Source of the DNA: Chryseobacterium joostei | GTDB lineage: Bacteria > Bacteroidota > Bacteroidia > Flavobacteriales > Weeksellaceae | Reading direction: 5' to 3' | Assembly: GCF_003815775.1 (NCBI RefSeq) | Contig: NZ_CP033926.1 | Coordinates: forward strand, 2,914,001 to 2,978,000 | DNA length: 64,000 nucleotides | In this document: positions 56,864-63,388 of the stretch, piece by piece | Layout: every line of letters begins with the position of its first letter | How positions within the stretch are numbered: position 1 is the first letter of the stretch | Notes under the pieces: model-generated | Database searches by the model: none | Seen by the model: only the letters and a program-made list of their open reading frames with translations | Told to the model about the DNA's origin: nothing | Made by a program: the position numbers and the translations under genes

Positions 56864-57852
56864 CCCTTGTTTTCTCCCAATAAAAATTTTTCAACAAATA
56901 ATTTTGCTTCAGTGCTTGGATTAGAAACCATCTCTGAAGCATTTTTTTTGTGCATTATATAAGCTTCCTCTACAACATTACTCTTTTTCATCAGCGATAA
57001 AATATATTCCTGAACCCAATACTCAAAGCGTTTTTCGGCCTGCTGGGTACGAATTTCCTCGAAGCGTCCTGCATTCTTTTTCAGGTCAATAAATTCAGAG
57101 ATTTTGTCGTAGATTTCCTGCAAACCCTCGTTATGTAAAGCTGACCCTAATAATACGGGGATTTTCCATCCTTTTTCTTTAGGTGGAATAAAATCTAATG
57201 CTCTTTTTAACTCCAGTCTTGTATTTTTTGCCTTTTGAAAATTATCCTGATCTACTTTATTTATGAAGATGACGTCTACCATTTCCATGATGCCTCGTTT
57301 TATTCCCTGAAGCTCATCGCCGCCACCAATAATTTTAAGAAATAGAAAAACATCGGTAATATCTGCAACCAGCACTTCTGACTGTCCTACTCCAACGGTT
57401 TCAATCAAGATATAATCATAACCTGCGGCTTCACAGATCATCATGGTTTCAAAGGTGGTATTGGCAACCCCTCCTAAAAATCCGGAACTTGGGGAAGGAC
57501 GTATGAAGGCATTTTCTTCTTTGGCTAATTCTTCCATACGGGTTTTATCTCCCAAAATACTTCCTTTATTGATTGAAGAACTAGGGTCAATAGCAAGAAC
57601 TGCTACTTTTTTACCTTGGGCAATTGCCAGTCTCCCAAAGCTTTCAATAAAAGTGGATTTTCCGGCACCCGGAACTCCTGTAACTCCTACTCTTACTGAC
57701 TTTCCTGTAAAGGGCATAATTCTTTTCAGAAGTTCCTCTGCCTGTATTCTGTGCTCTGCCTTTTTACTTTCAACTAAGGTAATCGCTTTTGCAATCAGGC
57801 GTTTGTTTCCTGATTGTATTCCCTCAACTAGTTCTTCTGTAGAAAATTTCAT
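56860..57852 (-). CDS. meaB: MeaB/ArgK-family GTPase chaperone of methylmalonyl-CoA mutase
   Basis: MeaB is a G-protein that protects and loads B12 into methylmalonyl-CoA mutase. I prefer the start at 57852 (MKFSTEELVEGIQ), giving 330 residues; an upstream Met at 57930 adds a hydrophobic prefix unlike the family. P-loop GVPGAGKS is at about 59-66. Switch and base motifs follow (DPSSSINKGSILGDKTRMEE, VGVGQSEV, and NKVDQDN for guanine). The 3' end of a mutase gene lies at the right edge of the window, so both parts of the propionate pathway are local. Confidence 0.95.
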   Translation of the reverse strand: MKFSTEELVEGIQSGNKRLIAKAITLVESKKAEHRIQAEELLKRIMPFTGKSVRVGVTGVPGAGKSTFIESFGRLAIAQGKKVAVLAIDPSSSINKGSILGDKTRMEELAKEENAFIRPSPSSGFLGGVANTTFETMMICEAAGYDYILIETVGVGQSEVLVADITDVFLFLKIIGGGDELQGIKRGIMEMVDVIFINKVDQDNFQKAKNTRLELKRALDFIPPKEKGWKIPVLLGSALHNEGLQEIYDKISEFIDLKKNAGRFEEIRTQQAEKRFEYWVQEYILSLMKKSNVVEEAYIMHKKNASEMVSNPSTEAKLFVEKFLLGENKG

Positions 57853-58047
57853 TGATTCAAAAATAATAATTAAAAAGTGAATGGTCAAGAATTCAGTATC
57901 AATGTCTAAAAAAAGTTGATTATGGGCCATTTCACATTTTATTATTCATTGTATTTTAATTTTTATTTCTTCTAAATTAAAACTAGAATCCACTGTATCA
58001 AAGGCTTCCGGAATTTATTACATTTGTTATATATCAAAATAAGAAAC

Positions 58048-58341
58048 ATGAAAAAACTCATTGCTGCGGCATCATTCACTGCTATCCTTTTAGTTTCCTG
58101 TACTCCGAAAGCTTCAACATCTACTGCTACTGCAGGAAGTGCTACATCTACGGCTGAAGAGATTGCCCAGGGGAAAACTATTTTTGAGAATTCTTGTGGA
58201 AAGTGCCATAAACTCCCGGATCCTACGTCACACAATTCTGTACAATGGGTGGGAATTATGAATGCAATGGCACCAAAGGCGAAACTTACGGATGACCAAC
58301 ATAAGTGGGTTTATGATTACATTGTTTCTGTGAAAAAATAA
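58048..58341 (+). CDS. Small lipoprotein cytochrome c
   Basis: This single-heme cytochrome c is about 97 residues from the Met at 58048, with a lipoprotein signal ending AILLVSC (Cys18). The heme site is CGKCH at 50-54, in FENSCGKCHKLPDPTSH. The methionine ligand is probably in MNAMAPKAKL near 74. It is followed 15 bases later by a close paralogue. It probably passes electrons in the periplasm, perhaps to the cbb3 oxidase, which is inference. Confidence 0.9.
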   Translation: MKKLIAAASFTAILLVSCTPKASTSTATAGSATSTAEEIAQGKTIFENSCGKCHKLPDPTSHNSVQWVGIMNAMAPKAKLTDDQHKWVYDYIVSVKK

Positions 58342-58356
58342 TCAACAAACAAAAAT

Positions 58357-58650
58357 ATGGGTATGAAAAAATTAATTTTAAGCGGCATTGCAGCATCAGC
58401 ATTTCTGGTGTCTTGTGGCCCAAAAAGTACGGCTGTAACAGGGCCGAAGTATACCTCATCTGAACAGTTGGCTCAGGGAAAAACAATCTTTGAAAATTCC
58501 TGTGCAAAATGTCACAAACTGCCTGAACCGACAAAGCACGACAATCAGGGCTGGATTAATACTTTAAGCAGAATGGCTCCCAAGGCTAAGCTTAATGATG
58601 AACAACATCAAATGGTATATGATTATCTGATCTCTGTCAATAAAAAATAA
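58357..58650 (+). CDS. Small lipoprotein cytochrome c (paralogue)
   Basis: This 97-residue cytochrome c begins at ATG 58357 (or Met at 58363) with a lipoprotein signal ending SAFLVSC. The heme motif is CAKCH in FENSCAKCHKLPEPTKH, and LSRMAPKAKL carries the candidate Met ligand. It is clearly paralogous to the gene just upstream (shared QGKTIFENSC, MAPKAKL and D-Q-H patterns), a local tandem duplication. It ends in a strong terminator. Confidence 0.9.
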   Translation: MGMKKLILSGIAASAFLVSCGPKSTAVTGPKYTSSEQLAQGKTIFENSCAKCHKLPEPTKHDNQGWINTLSRMAPKAKLNDEQHQMVYDYLISVNKK

Positions 58651-58675
58651 GCTTTCAAATGAAAGCTTATTTTTT
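58642..58675. terminator. Bidirectional terminator
   Basis: A 16-bp near-perfect hairpin (58642-58657 with 58660-58675) with a T-run overlaps the last codons of the second cytochrome gene. It also closes the rtcB-prfH operon from the other side. Confidence 0.9.
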
Positions 58676-58689
58676 TAATTATACATTGA

Positions 58690-59199
58690 TTAAGCAGTTG
58701 CCTTTTTTCGGGTTCTTGGTACAGGCATTTTATCCTTAATCAGTTTTTCCCGATCTTCCAGTATCTCTAGGGAACTTCTACAGTAGCTGAATTTTCTAGC
58801 CTCTTTAAGTTGCTCCAGAGCTTGCTTGTATTCTCCTTTTCTTTCCATTAAAAGAGATTTACAATTTAGAATCTCTGATTTATCTATACCTTTCATTCTC
58901 AAAGCATATCCAATCAATTTCTCAGCTTCTTCATAATCTTCATTGCTTAAAAGACATTCGATATAATATCTGGGTGTATTGATGTTTCCTATGTTGCTTT
59001 GCATAGCTTCCTCGAAATATTTTTTCCCGGTTTCATAGTCCTTTAAAACCTCTGAATATACTCTACCCATCAGACACAGGCTGTCTGCATCTTCAGGTTC
59101 GTAGGAAAGGGCGTAATTCAGGGCATCCAGACATTCAGCCATATTATATGGAAAATAGTCCAGGGCTTCAAAATAGTATTTATTTTTAGTTAAGGTCAT
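58690..59199 (-). CDS. TPR-repeat protein at end of rtcB operon
   Basis: This 169-residue soluble protein is built of tetratricopeptide-type helices: MAECLDALNYALSYEPEDAD near 19, GRVYSEVLKDYETGKKYFEE near 45, CLLSNEDYEEAEKLIGYALR near 82 and SLLMERKGEYKQALEQLKEA near 115. The C-terminal tail is basic (PRTRKKATA). It overlaps prfH by 14 bases, so it is cotranslated with it. TPR proteins act as protein-binding scaffolds. Involvement in ribosome rescue here is suggested only by the operon. Confidence 0.85.
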   Translation of the reverse strand: MTLTKNKYYFEALDYFPYNMAECLDALNYALSYEPEDADSLCLMGRVYSEVLKDYETGKKYFEEAMQSNIGNINTPRYYIECLLSNEDYEEAEKLIGYALRMKGIDKSEILNCKSLLMERKGEYKQALEQLKEARKFSYCRSSLEILEDREKLIKDKMPVPRTRKKATA

Positions 59200-59884
59200 T
59201 GCTGTAATTTTTTAATTCATTTTTAAGGACATTCCTTTGTCTTTTATAGGATTTATCCTGATAATTTTTCTTAAAATCTGTTCCGGTAAATGTACGGACA
59301 GGATTTCCACGCTCTACCTGGAGATTGAGACTCCATGTTTCTTTCATTTTACTTTCCAATTGTTGAATGTAGACTCCCATTACCTTTTCCTTTAATCTGA
59401 TAATGGAAAGTTTTTTATTTTCCAATTGTGATCTTGAATCCTGCACAAATACAGACTGTTTACTTGGAAAGTGAGTGGCCCGAACGGCTGTATTCACTTT
59501 GTTGACATTCTGCCCGCCACTTCCCTGACTTCTGGCAGTCTGAAACTTGATATCTCTTTCCTTGAAGTCTATGGTTTTCAAATTTTCCAATTCGAAGATC
59601 CCAATGAACCAGTTGCTTCTTTTGTGTAGTTTTCTGAATGTACTTTTGCCTACCCAACAAATACTTCCTAACCATGTTTGTAAGAATTCTTTTAAATCTT
59701 TTCCTTTTAAAAGCAGGGTTACAGATTTCAATGTCAGATTTTCATCACCGTTTTCACGATGAATCATCTCATACTCTATATTATTTTCTTTTACTTCTTC
59801 AAGAAAGGTTTTCAGAACCTTGGAAACTACCCATTGGCATTCTAAAGGACCTCTTCCTGAAGTTATTTGTATCAATTTTTCCAT
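59186..59884 (-). CDS. prfH: Peptide chain release factor homologue PrfH
   Basis: PrfH is a class I release factor-like protein that releases peptides from ribosomes cut in the decoding centre. The 232-residue protein lacks a stop-codon-recognition domain like that of RF1/RF2. The N-terminus ITSGRGPLECQWVVSKVLK and the WVGKSTFRKLHKRSNWF block near 77-93 are PrfH hallmarks, and the catalytic GGQ is at 123-125 (SQGSGGQNVNKVNTAVRAT). A long basic C-terminal tail follows. Its start lies 2 bases after the nucleotidyltransferase-like gene. Pairing with RtcB upstream matches the known prfH-rtcB pair of E. coli. Confidence 0.93.
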   Translation of the reverse strand: MEKLIQITSGRGPLECQWVVSKVLKTFLEEVKENNIEYEMIHRENGDENLTLKSVTLLLKGKDLKEFLQTWLGSICWVGKSTFRKLHKRSNWFIGIFELENLKTIDFKERDIKFQTARSQGSGGQNVNKVNTAVRATHFPSKQSVFVQDSRSQLENKKLSIIRLKEKVMGVYIQQLESKMKETWSLNLQVERGNPVRTFTGTDFKKNYQDKSYKRQRNVLKNELKNYSNDLN

Positions 59885-59886
59885 TG

Positions 59887-60432
59887 TTATTTTGGTATTT
59901 TACTTAACAAGGAATGTCCTACCGGATCGATTCCCTTTAGTATTAAATCTTTTGCAGCCATTACTGCCCAGCATTTATCACTGGAGTGAATATTTCTGTA
60001 GAATGAAAGCAGAACACTAGGTTCCACAACAGTAAATCCATTGGCTATTACCGTTTCAAGATTATCTTTTTCAAAAAAATCAATGGTAATTCTATGGAAT
60101 TTATCATTTTCCCATTCTACTGTTTTTTCATATCTGCGGAAATTTTCTTCACTTGGCAGATGATCATAACGTGTCCATACTTTCTGAAATCCTTCCTGCT
60201 GAAGAATCATTACTACCTCAGCAACATTTTCTTTCATTACAAATACATCAATGTCCTTGTAATCATGAGCATGTTTGTATTCTGTATGTCCTGTTTCTGA
60301 CATAAAATGCCATGCCCATCCGCCGGATATGATTACTTTATCTTTTAGTTTATTTAATATTTCAAGTCCAAAACGTATTCTAAATTCCGGCCAGACTTCT
60401 CCATATCTTTTGATGTTATGTGGTGCTCCCAT
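59887..60432 (-). CDS. Nucleotidyltransferase-like protein
   Basis: This 181-residue protein shows the minimal nucleotidyltransferase pattern: VIISGGWAWHF with the GG at 37-38, then an acidic DYKDIDVFV with Asp60 and Asp62, as in lincosamide and aminoglycoside nucleotidyltransferase-like folds. A third acid is probably in RITIDFFEKDN near 117. The C-terminal helical part (SDKCWAVMAAKDLILKGID) resembles substrate domains of such enzymes. It sits between rtcB and prfH with a 2-base gap to prfH, so a role in RNA repair or another nucleotide transfer is possible but unproven. Confidence 0.72.
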   Translation of the reverse strand: MGAPHNIKRYGEVWPEFRIRFGLEILNKLKDKVIISGGWAWHFMSETGHTEYKHAHDYKDIDVFVMKENVAEVVMILQQEGFQKVWTRYDHLPSEENFRRYEKTVEWENDKFHRITIDFFEKDNLETVIANGFTVVEPSVLLSFYRNIHSSDKCWAVMAAKDLILKGIDPVGHSLLSKIPK

Positions 60433-60461
60433 TTTTTTGATTTTTAATTGGGTGTTGGGTA

Positions 60462-60503
60462 TTTATAGCTGCGAATTACATGTTCTCAATCCGCAACTAT
60501 AAA
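60462..60503 (-). promoter_or_regulatory. 16-bp hairpin between rtcB and NTase gene
   Basis: In the minus-strand RNA, 16 base pairs form between 60488-60503 and 60462-60477 with two G-U wobbles and a 10-base loop. The plus-strand version has two A-C mismatches instead, so the helix is only complete in the operon transcript. No U-run follows, so it is not a standard terminator. Confidence 0.55.
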
Positions 60504-60516
60504 CTTTCAACTTAAT

Positions 60517-61908
60517 TTATCTATCCATCCTCACAATTCTTGGTTGAAATGTTCCCAGAATGTCTACCAATTCACTTTGTGCATTCATTACCTCATGAAT
60601 ATCCTTATAGGCCATTGGTGCTTCTTCCGTATTGCCGCCCATTAGGGTGACGTTTTTAAGTTTCAGCTCCTTTTTGATATCATGTTCGGTGAAAAGACTT
60701 CTGCATTCACCTCTTGAGTGTGCTCTTCCAGCTCCGTGTGATGCTGAGTTAAGAGATTCAGGATTTCCTTTTCCTCGGACGATAAATCCTTTTGCCGTCA
60801 TGGATCCCGGAATCATTCCCAACTCATTTTCATTGGCTGGAGTGGCTCCTTTTCTGTGAACAATTACTTCTTTTCCGTTGTGAGTTTCTTTCCATGCAAA
60901 ATTGTGATGGTTTTCAATTCTGGCTTTCACTCTTCCGCCAACGGCTTTCACCAATCTTCTGTGAATATCATCATGACACGCTGAAGCATAGTCTCCCGCA
61001 AGATTCATGGCTGTCCAGTATTCCAAGCCAAGATGGGTACTCAAATCAAGCCATGCAAATTGCTGTGCTTCTTTTGGTAACGGACATTGTTCTACGGCTA
61101 CCCTTGAGTAATACTGGGCAATTTCTGCTCCCATTCCTCTGGAACCGCTATGTGAAAGGATTCCCAGGTATTTTCCTTTTGGTAAGCCAATTTGTTCATC
61201 TTCTTCAGTGATTTCCACTTCTCCGAACTCAACAAAATGATTTCCGCCTCCTGATGATCCCATCTGCTTGATGGCTTTTCCTTTTAATCTTCTAAGAATA
61301 GGGATCAGATCGAATGTATCCCTATCAAAGATTTCATGGTCTATATGAGATTTGTGTGTCTCATACATTCCAAATTTTGTATGTTCGGCAAGGGCTTTTT
61401 CATATTTATCCCTTGCTCCGTTAAGATATGAAACCGGTGTATCCAAAATACTTAAGCTCATTCTACAGCCAATATCCATTCCCACTCCATAGGGAATCAC
61501 GGCATTTTCTACCGCCAGAACTCCTCCTATCGGAAGTCCGTACCCACTGTGAGCATCAGGCATTAAAGCTCCCTGAGTAGAGATTGGTAGTTTCAATGCA
61601 GTGTACAGCTGATTTTTAGCTTCATCCGAAATATTATTTCCGAAGACCTGAAAAGCTGCACGTTGTGAATTCAACATTCTTTTTTCTGTTTTCTTGGATG
61701 AAAGTAAGGTCTCTGCAATCTGTCCGAAGGTTAAATCTTTCTCAAAATTCTCCGGATGAATCAGAATTTCCTTTAAAAGAGATTTTACATAATGGATATT
61801 TTTGGTTGCAAAATTTCTTTTCATGACTTCCAAGGCTACGTTTACGCTTTGGTTATTGGGATAGCCCAGTTTCAATATATCTTTTCCTTTTAGTTTTAAA
61901 TTTCCCAT
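60517..61908 (-). CDS. rtcB: RNA-splicing ligase RtcB
   Basis: RtcB joins RNA 3'-phosphate or 2',3'-cyclic phosphate ends to 5'-OH ends with GTP and manganese. The 463-residue protein has the family metal motifs: GVGMDIGCRM near 142, GSSGGGNHFVEF near 217, HSGSRGMG near 256 and HHNFAW near 330. The GMP-accepting His is about residue 391 in SHGAGRAHSR. The order and length fit bacterial RtcB. It is the first recognised gene of the operon with the nucleotidyltransferase, prfH and TPR genes. No archease gene or RtcR-type regulator is visible nearby. Confidence 0.96.
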   Translation of the reverse strand: MGNLKLKGKDILKLGYPNNQSVNVALEVMKRNFATKNIHYVKSLLKEILIHPENFEKDLTFGQIAETLLSSKKTEKRMLNSQRAAFQVFGNNISDEAKNQLYTALKLPISTQGALMPDAHSGYGLPIGGVLAVENAVIPYGVGMDIGCRMSLSILDTPVSYLNGARDKYEKALAEHTKFGMYETHKSHIDHEIFDRDTFDLIPILRRLKGKAIKQMGSSGGGNHFVEFGEVEITEEDEQIGLPKGKYLGILSHSGSRGMGAEIAQYYSRVAVEQCPLPKEAQQFAWLDLSTHLGLEYWTAMNLAGDYASACHDDIHRRLVKAVGGRVKARIENHHNFAWKETHNGKEVIVHRKGATPANENELGMIPGSMTAKGFIVRGKGNPESLNSASHGAGRAHSRGECRSLFTEHDIKKELKLKNVTLMGGNTEEAPMAYKDIHEVMNAQSELVDILGTFQPRIVRMDR

Positions 61909-62234
61909 TGTTTTTGTTTTAAATAATAGTGGACCTACAAGTCCTCAAAACATTCTGCAATCTCCGTTGCAGACATTATACAGGTAACATATTTCCTGCT
62001 TTTGATAAGATGTGTTTCATATTCCATTTTCCATAGATTGGATTTTTCATATAAGACACAAGATATCAGATACAAGCCCTTAAAATGAGACTTGCTATTT
62101 ATTTACGTTCTTCCTCAACTAAAACAATAGTTGAGAGGGTTGATAATAATGACAAAAGAGTTTTTTAAACTTAACAAGCCTATCAACTTTTGTCTTTTAT
62201 GACACTAAAAAATTTCGGGGAAACGTGAGTTTGA
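61909..62234 (-). other. Upstream region of rtcB operon
   Basis: This noncoding leader of the rtcB operon holds the 30-codon frame (61935-62027), an 8-bp inverted repeat (CTCAACTA at 62114-62121 with TAGTTGAG at 62128-62135) and two crossed pairings (TTGATA 62140-62145 with TATCAA 62181-62186, and GACAAAAG 62151-62158 with CTTTTGTC 62187-62194). No clear Bacteroidota promoter or sigma-54 site was seen, and no rtcR homologue. Confidence 0.5.
61935..62027 (-). CDS. Possible 30-codon ORF upstream of rtcB
   Basis: A minus-strand frame from ATG 62027 to TAG 61935 encodes a 30-residue protein-like sequence (MEYETHLIKSRKYVTCIM then SATEIAECFEDL). The same frame stays open upstream to about 62090 (GLYLISCVLYEKSNLWK) but has no ATG there; a TTG near 62072 could start a longer form. 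It would be the first cistron of the rtcB operon, or a remnant of a longer gene. Not recognised. Confidence 0.4.
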   Translation of the reverse strand: MEYETHLIKSRKYVTCIMSATEIAECFEDL

Positions 62235-62245
62235 AATATTGCGCA

Positions 62246-62414
62246 ATAAAAAACCCGAAATCTCTACGACTTCGGGTTTTGATATATCACTATAATGTTA
62301 TTCTATGAGTGTACCAAACCACGAAGCCCTACCACCATAAGTGGTAATCCAACTGTAGAATTCTGTTTTGTTCTGAACATTGCTTCGTTGTTTTTAAATG
62401 GTTAAACTTGATTT
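62246..62414 (-). ncRNA. Candidate small RNA or small-ORF transcript
   Basis: A transcript of about 170 nt is predicted on the minus strand between a Bacteroidota-type promoter (62422-62451) and a strong terminator (62250-62280). It can fold: ACGAAGC (complement of 62382-62388) pairs with GCTTCGT (complement of 62321-62327), enclosing a TACCAC/GTGGTA hairpin. It also contains a 25-codon ORF, MFRTKQNSTVGLPLMVVGL plus RGLVHS, ending in TAG. Not recognised. Confidence 0.55.
62250..62280 (-). terminator. Terminator of the small transcript
   Basis: AAAACCCGAA (62250-62259) pairs with TTCGGGTTTT (62271-62280), and on the minus strand the stem is followed by a T-run (TTTTTTATT). It closes the candidate small RNA. 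Confidence 0.85.
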
Positions 62415-62421
62415 TCAGGTG

Positions 62422-62451
62422 CAAATATAAAATTATTTTTGAAATCTCCAA
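62422..62451 (-). promoter_or_regulatory. Bacteroidota promoter of the small transcript
   Basis: On the minus strand TTG (62449-62451) and TATATTTG (62422-62429) are 19 bases apart, a good match to TTG-N17-23-TAnnTTTG. The predicted start is near 62414. Confidence 0.7.
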
Positions 62452-62466
62452 TTATTTTTGAAATCT
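62431..62466. repeat. Tandem 17-base direct repeat
   Basis: AATTATTTTTGAAATCT occurs at 62431-62447 and 62450-62466, exactly repeated with a 2-base gap (19-base period), between the two divergent promoters. It may be a regulator-binding site or a local duplication. Confidence 0.7.
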
Positions 62467-62474
62467 TATTTTTG
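62467..62474 (+). promoter_or_regulatory. -7 element of the lipoprotein gene
   Basis: TATTTTTG matches TAnnTTTG and lies 12 bases before the ATG at 62487, so the leader would be very short. A -33 element at the usual distance is not obvious. Confidence 0.45.
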
Positions 62475-62486
62475 TAAAAAAAAATT

Positions 62487-63332
62487 ATGTCTAGATTTTT
62501 TCCAGTCCTGTTTCTTTTGCTTTTTATTAGCTGTAAAAAAGAAACTCCGGTAAAAAAAGATGAAATAAAAACTTCTGATACCCAATGTTTTTCACCTCAT
62601 TTTATGAAAAAAATTCTTGAGCTGGATGAAGTGAAAGCTCAAGCCAAATTTCTGGATTCTCTGACTAAAGGCAAAAGCGGTATTGCGTTTCTTATAGACA
62701 GTACAAGGGTTAATAATATTTGGAATTATTCTTTTTCTGCGGGCTACAACGGGCCTGAACGTTTTGAAACGTATCATATTTTTTATGCTTCAGGAGACCA
62801 ATGTAATTCTCTAAAGATCGCGGATCCGGTTTCAGGGGAAAATATTTCTATTGAGGCATGGAGACAAAAAGAGAATGAGCCTGTTCAGATTGAGTCTGAT
62901 TTAAAACAAGGAAAATATAGTTTACCTGTTAAAAGCTTTCCACAAGTAGATGTCAAATTTCTGGAAACTGACTTCTTATTGGAGGGTTCACAAGAGTATA
63001 GCTGTGGAGGTACTAAGTTCAGATATTTTCCATTAACCCGATATAAAAATATTGAGCTAATTCTGGTTCCTATGGATTGTGGTGATTTTGATTATCGGTA
63101 TTATCTTCTTACTGTATCAGAGAATAAGGTTATTGGAGAGCTTTACGTAGAGGGAGAATGGTTTGACCCCGGACAAGAAGACAATAAAAGGGAATTCAGC
63201 AGCTATGAAATCAATAAAAGCGGAAAAATTACCGTAAAAACCGATCATACGCTCAATGGAGAAACACAGAAGATTATGGAGACCTATTACCAGATTATGG
63301 ATGATGGTAACATAGTTCAAACCAAAAGCTAA
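62487..63332 (+). CDS. Predicted lipoprotein (281 aa)
   Basis: This unrecognised secreted protein has a lipoprotein signal (MSRFFPVLFLLLFISC, Cys16) followed by a lysine-rich linker and a mixed domain with LTKGKSGIAFLIDSTRVNN near 58, SAGYNGPERFETYHIFYASG near 80 and VPMDCGDFDYRYYLLTVSEN near 193. No catalytic motif is evident. It has its own promoter and terminator, and the small RNA gene is divergent from it. Confidence 0.78.
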   Translation: MSRFFPVLFLLLFISCKKETPVKKDEIKTSDTQCFSPHFMKKILELDEVKAQAKFLDSLTKGKSGIAFLIDSTRVNNIWNYSFSAGYNGPERFETYHIFYASGDQCNSLKIADPVSGENISIEAWRQKENEPVQIESDLKQGKYSLPVKSFPQVDVKFLETDFLLEGSQEYSCGGTKFRYFPLTRYKNIELILVPMDCGDFDYRYYLLTVSENKVIGELYVEGEWFDPGQEDNKREFSSYEINKSGKITVKTDHTLNGETQKIMETYYQIMDDGNIVQTKS

Positions 63333-63333
63333 A

Positions 63334-63371
63334 AATAAAGGCCGTTTCCCCAATGAGAAACAGCCTTTATT
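63334..63371. terminator. Bidirectional terminator
   Basis: AATAAAGGC (63334-63342) pairs with GCCTTTATT (63363-63371), with an inner GTTTC/GAAAC extension. It lies between the lipoprotein gene and the convergent mutase gene. Confidence 0.88.
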
Positions 63372-63388
63372 ATTGTATAAAAAATAGT

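Noticed and set aside
61909..62234. Sigma-54/RtcR-type promoter for rtcB
   Set aside because: No GG-N10-GC -24/-12 element was found upstream of rtcB, and no RtcR gene is in the window.
62281..62400. Possible tRNA-like or known riboswitch fold in the small transcript
   Set aside because: There is no CCA end, anticodon arm or known aptamer core; only the general stem-loops and a short ORF are supported.
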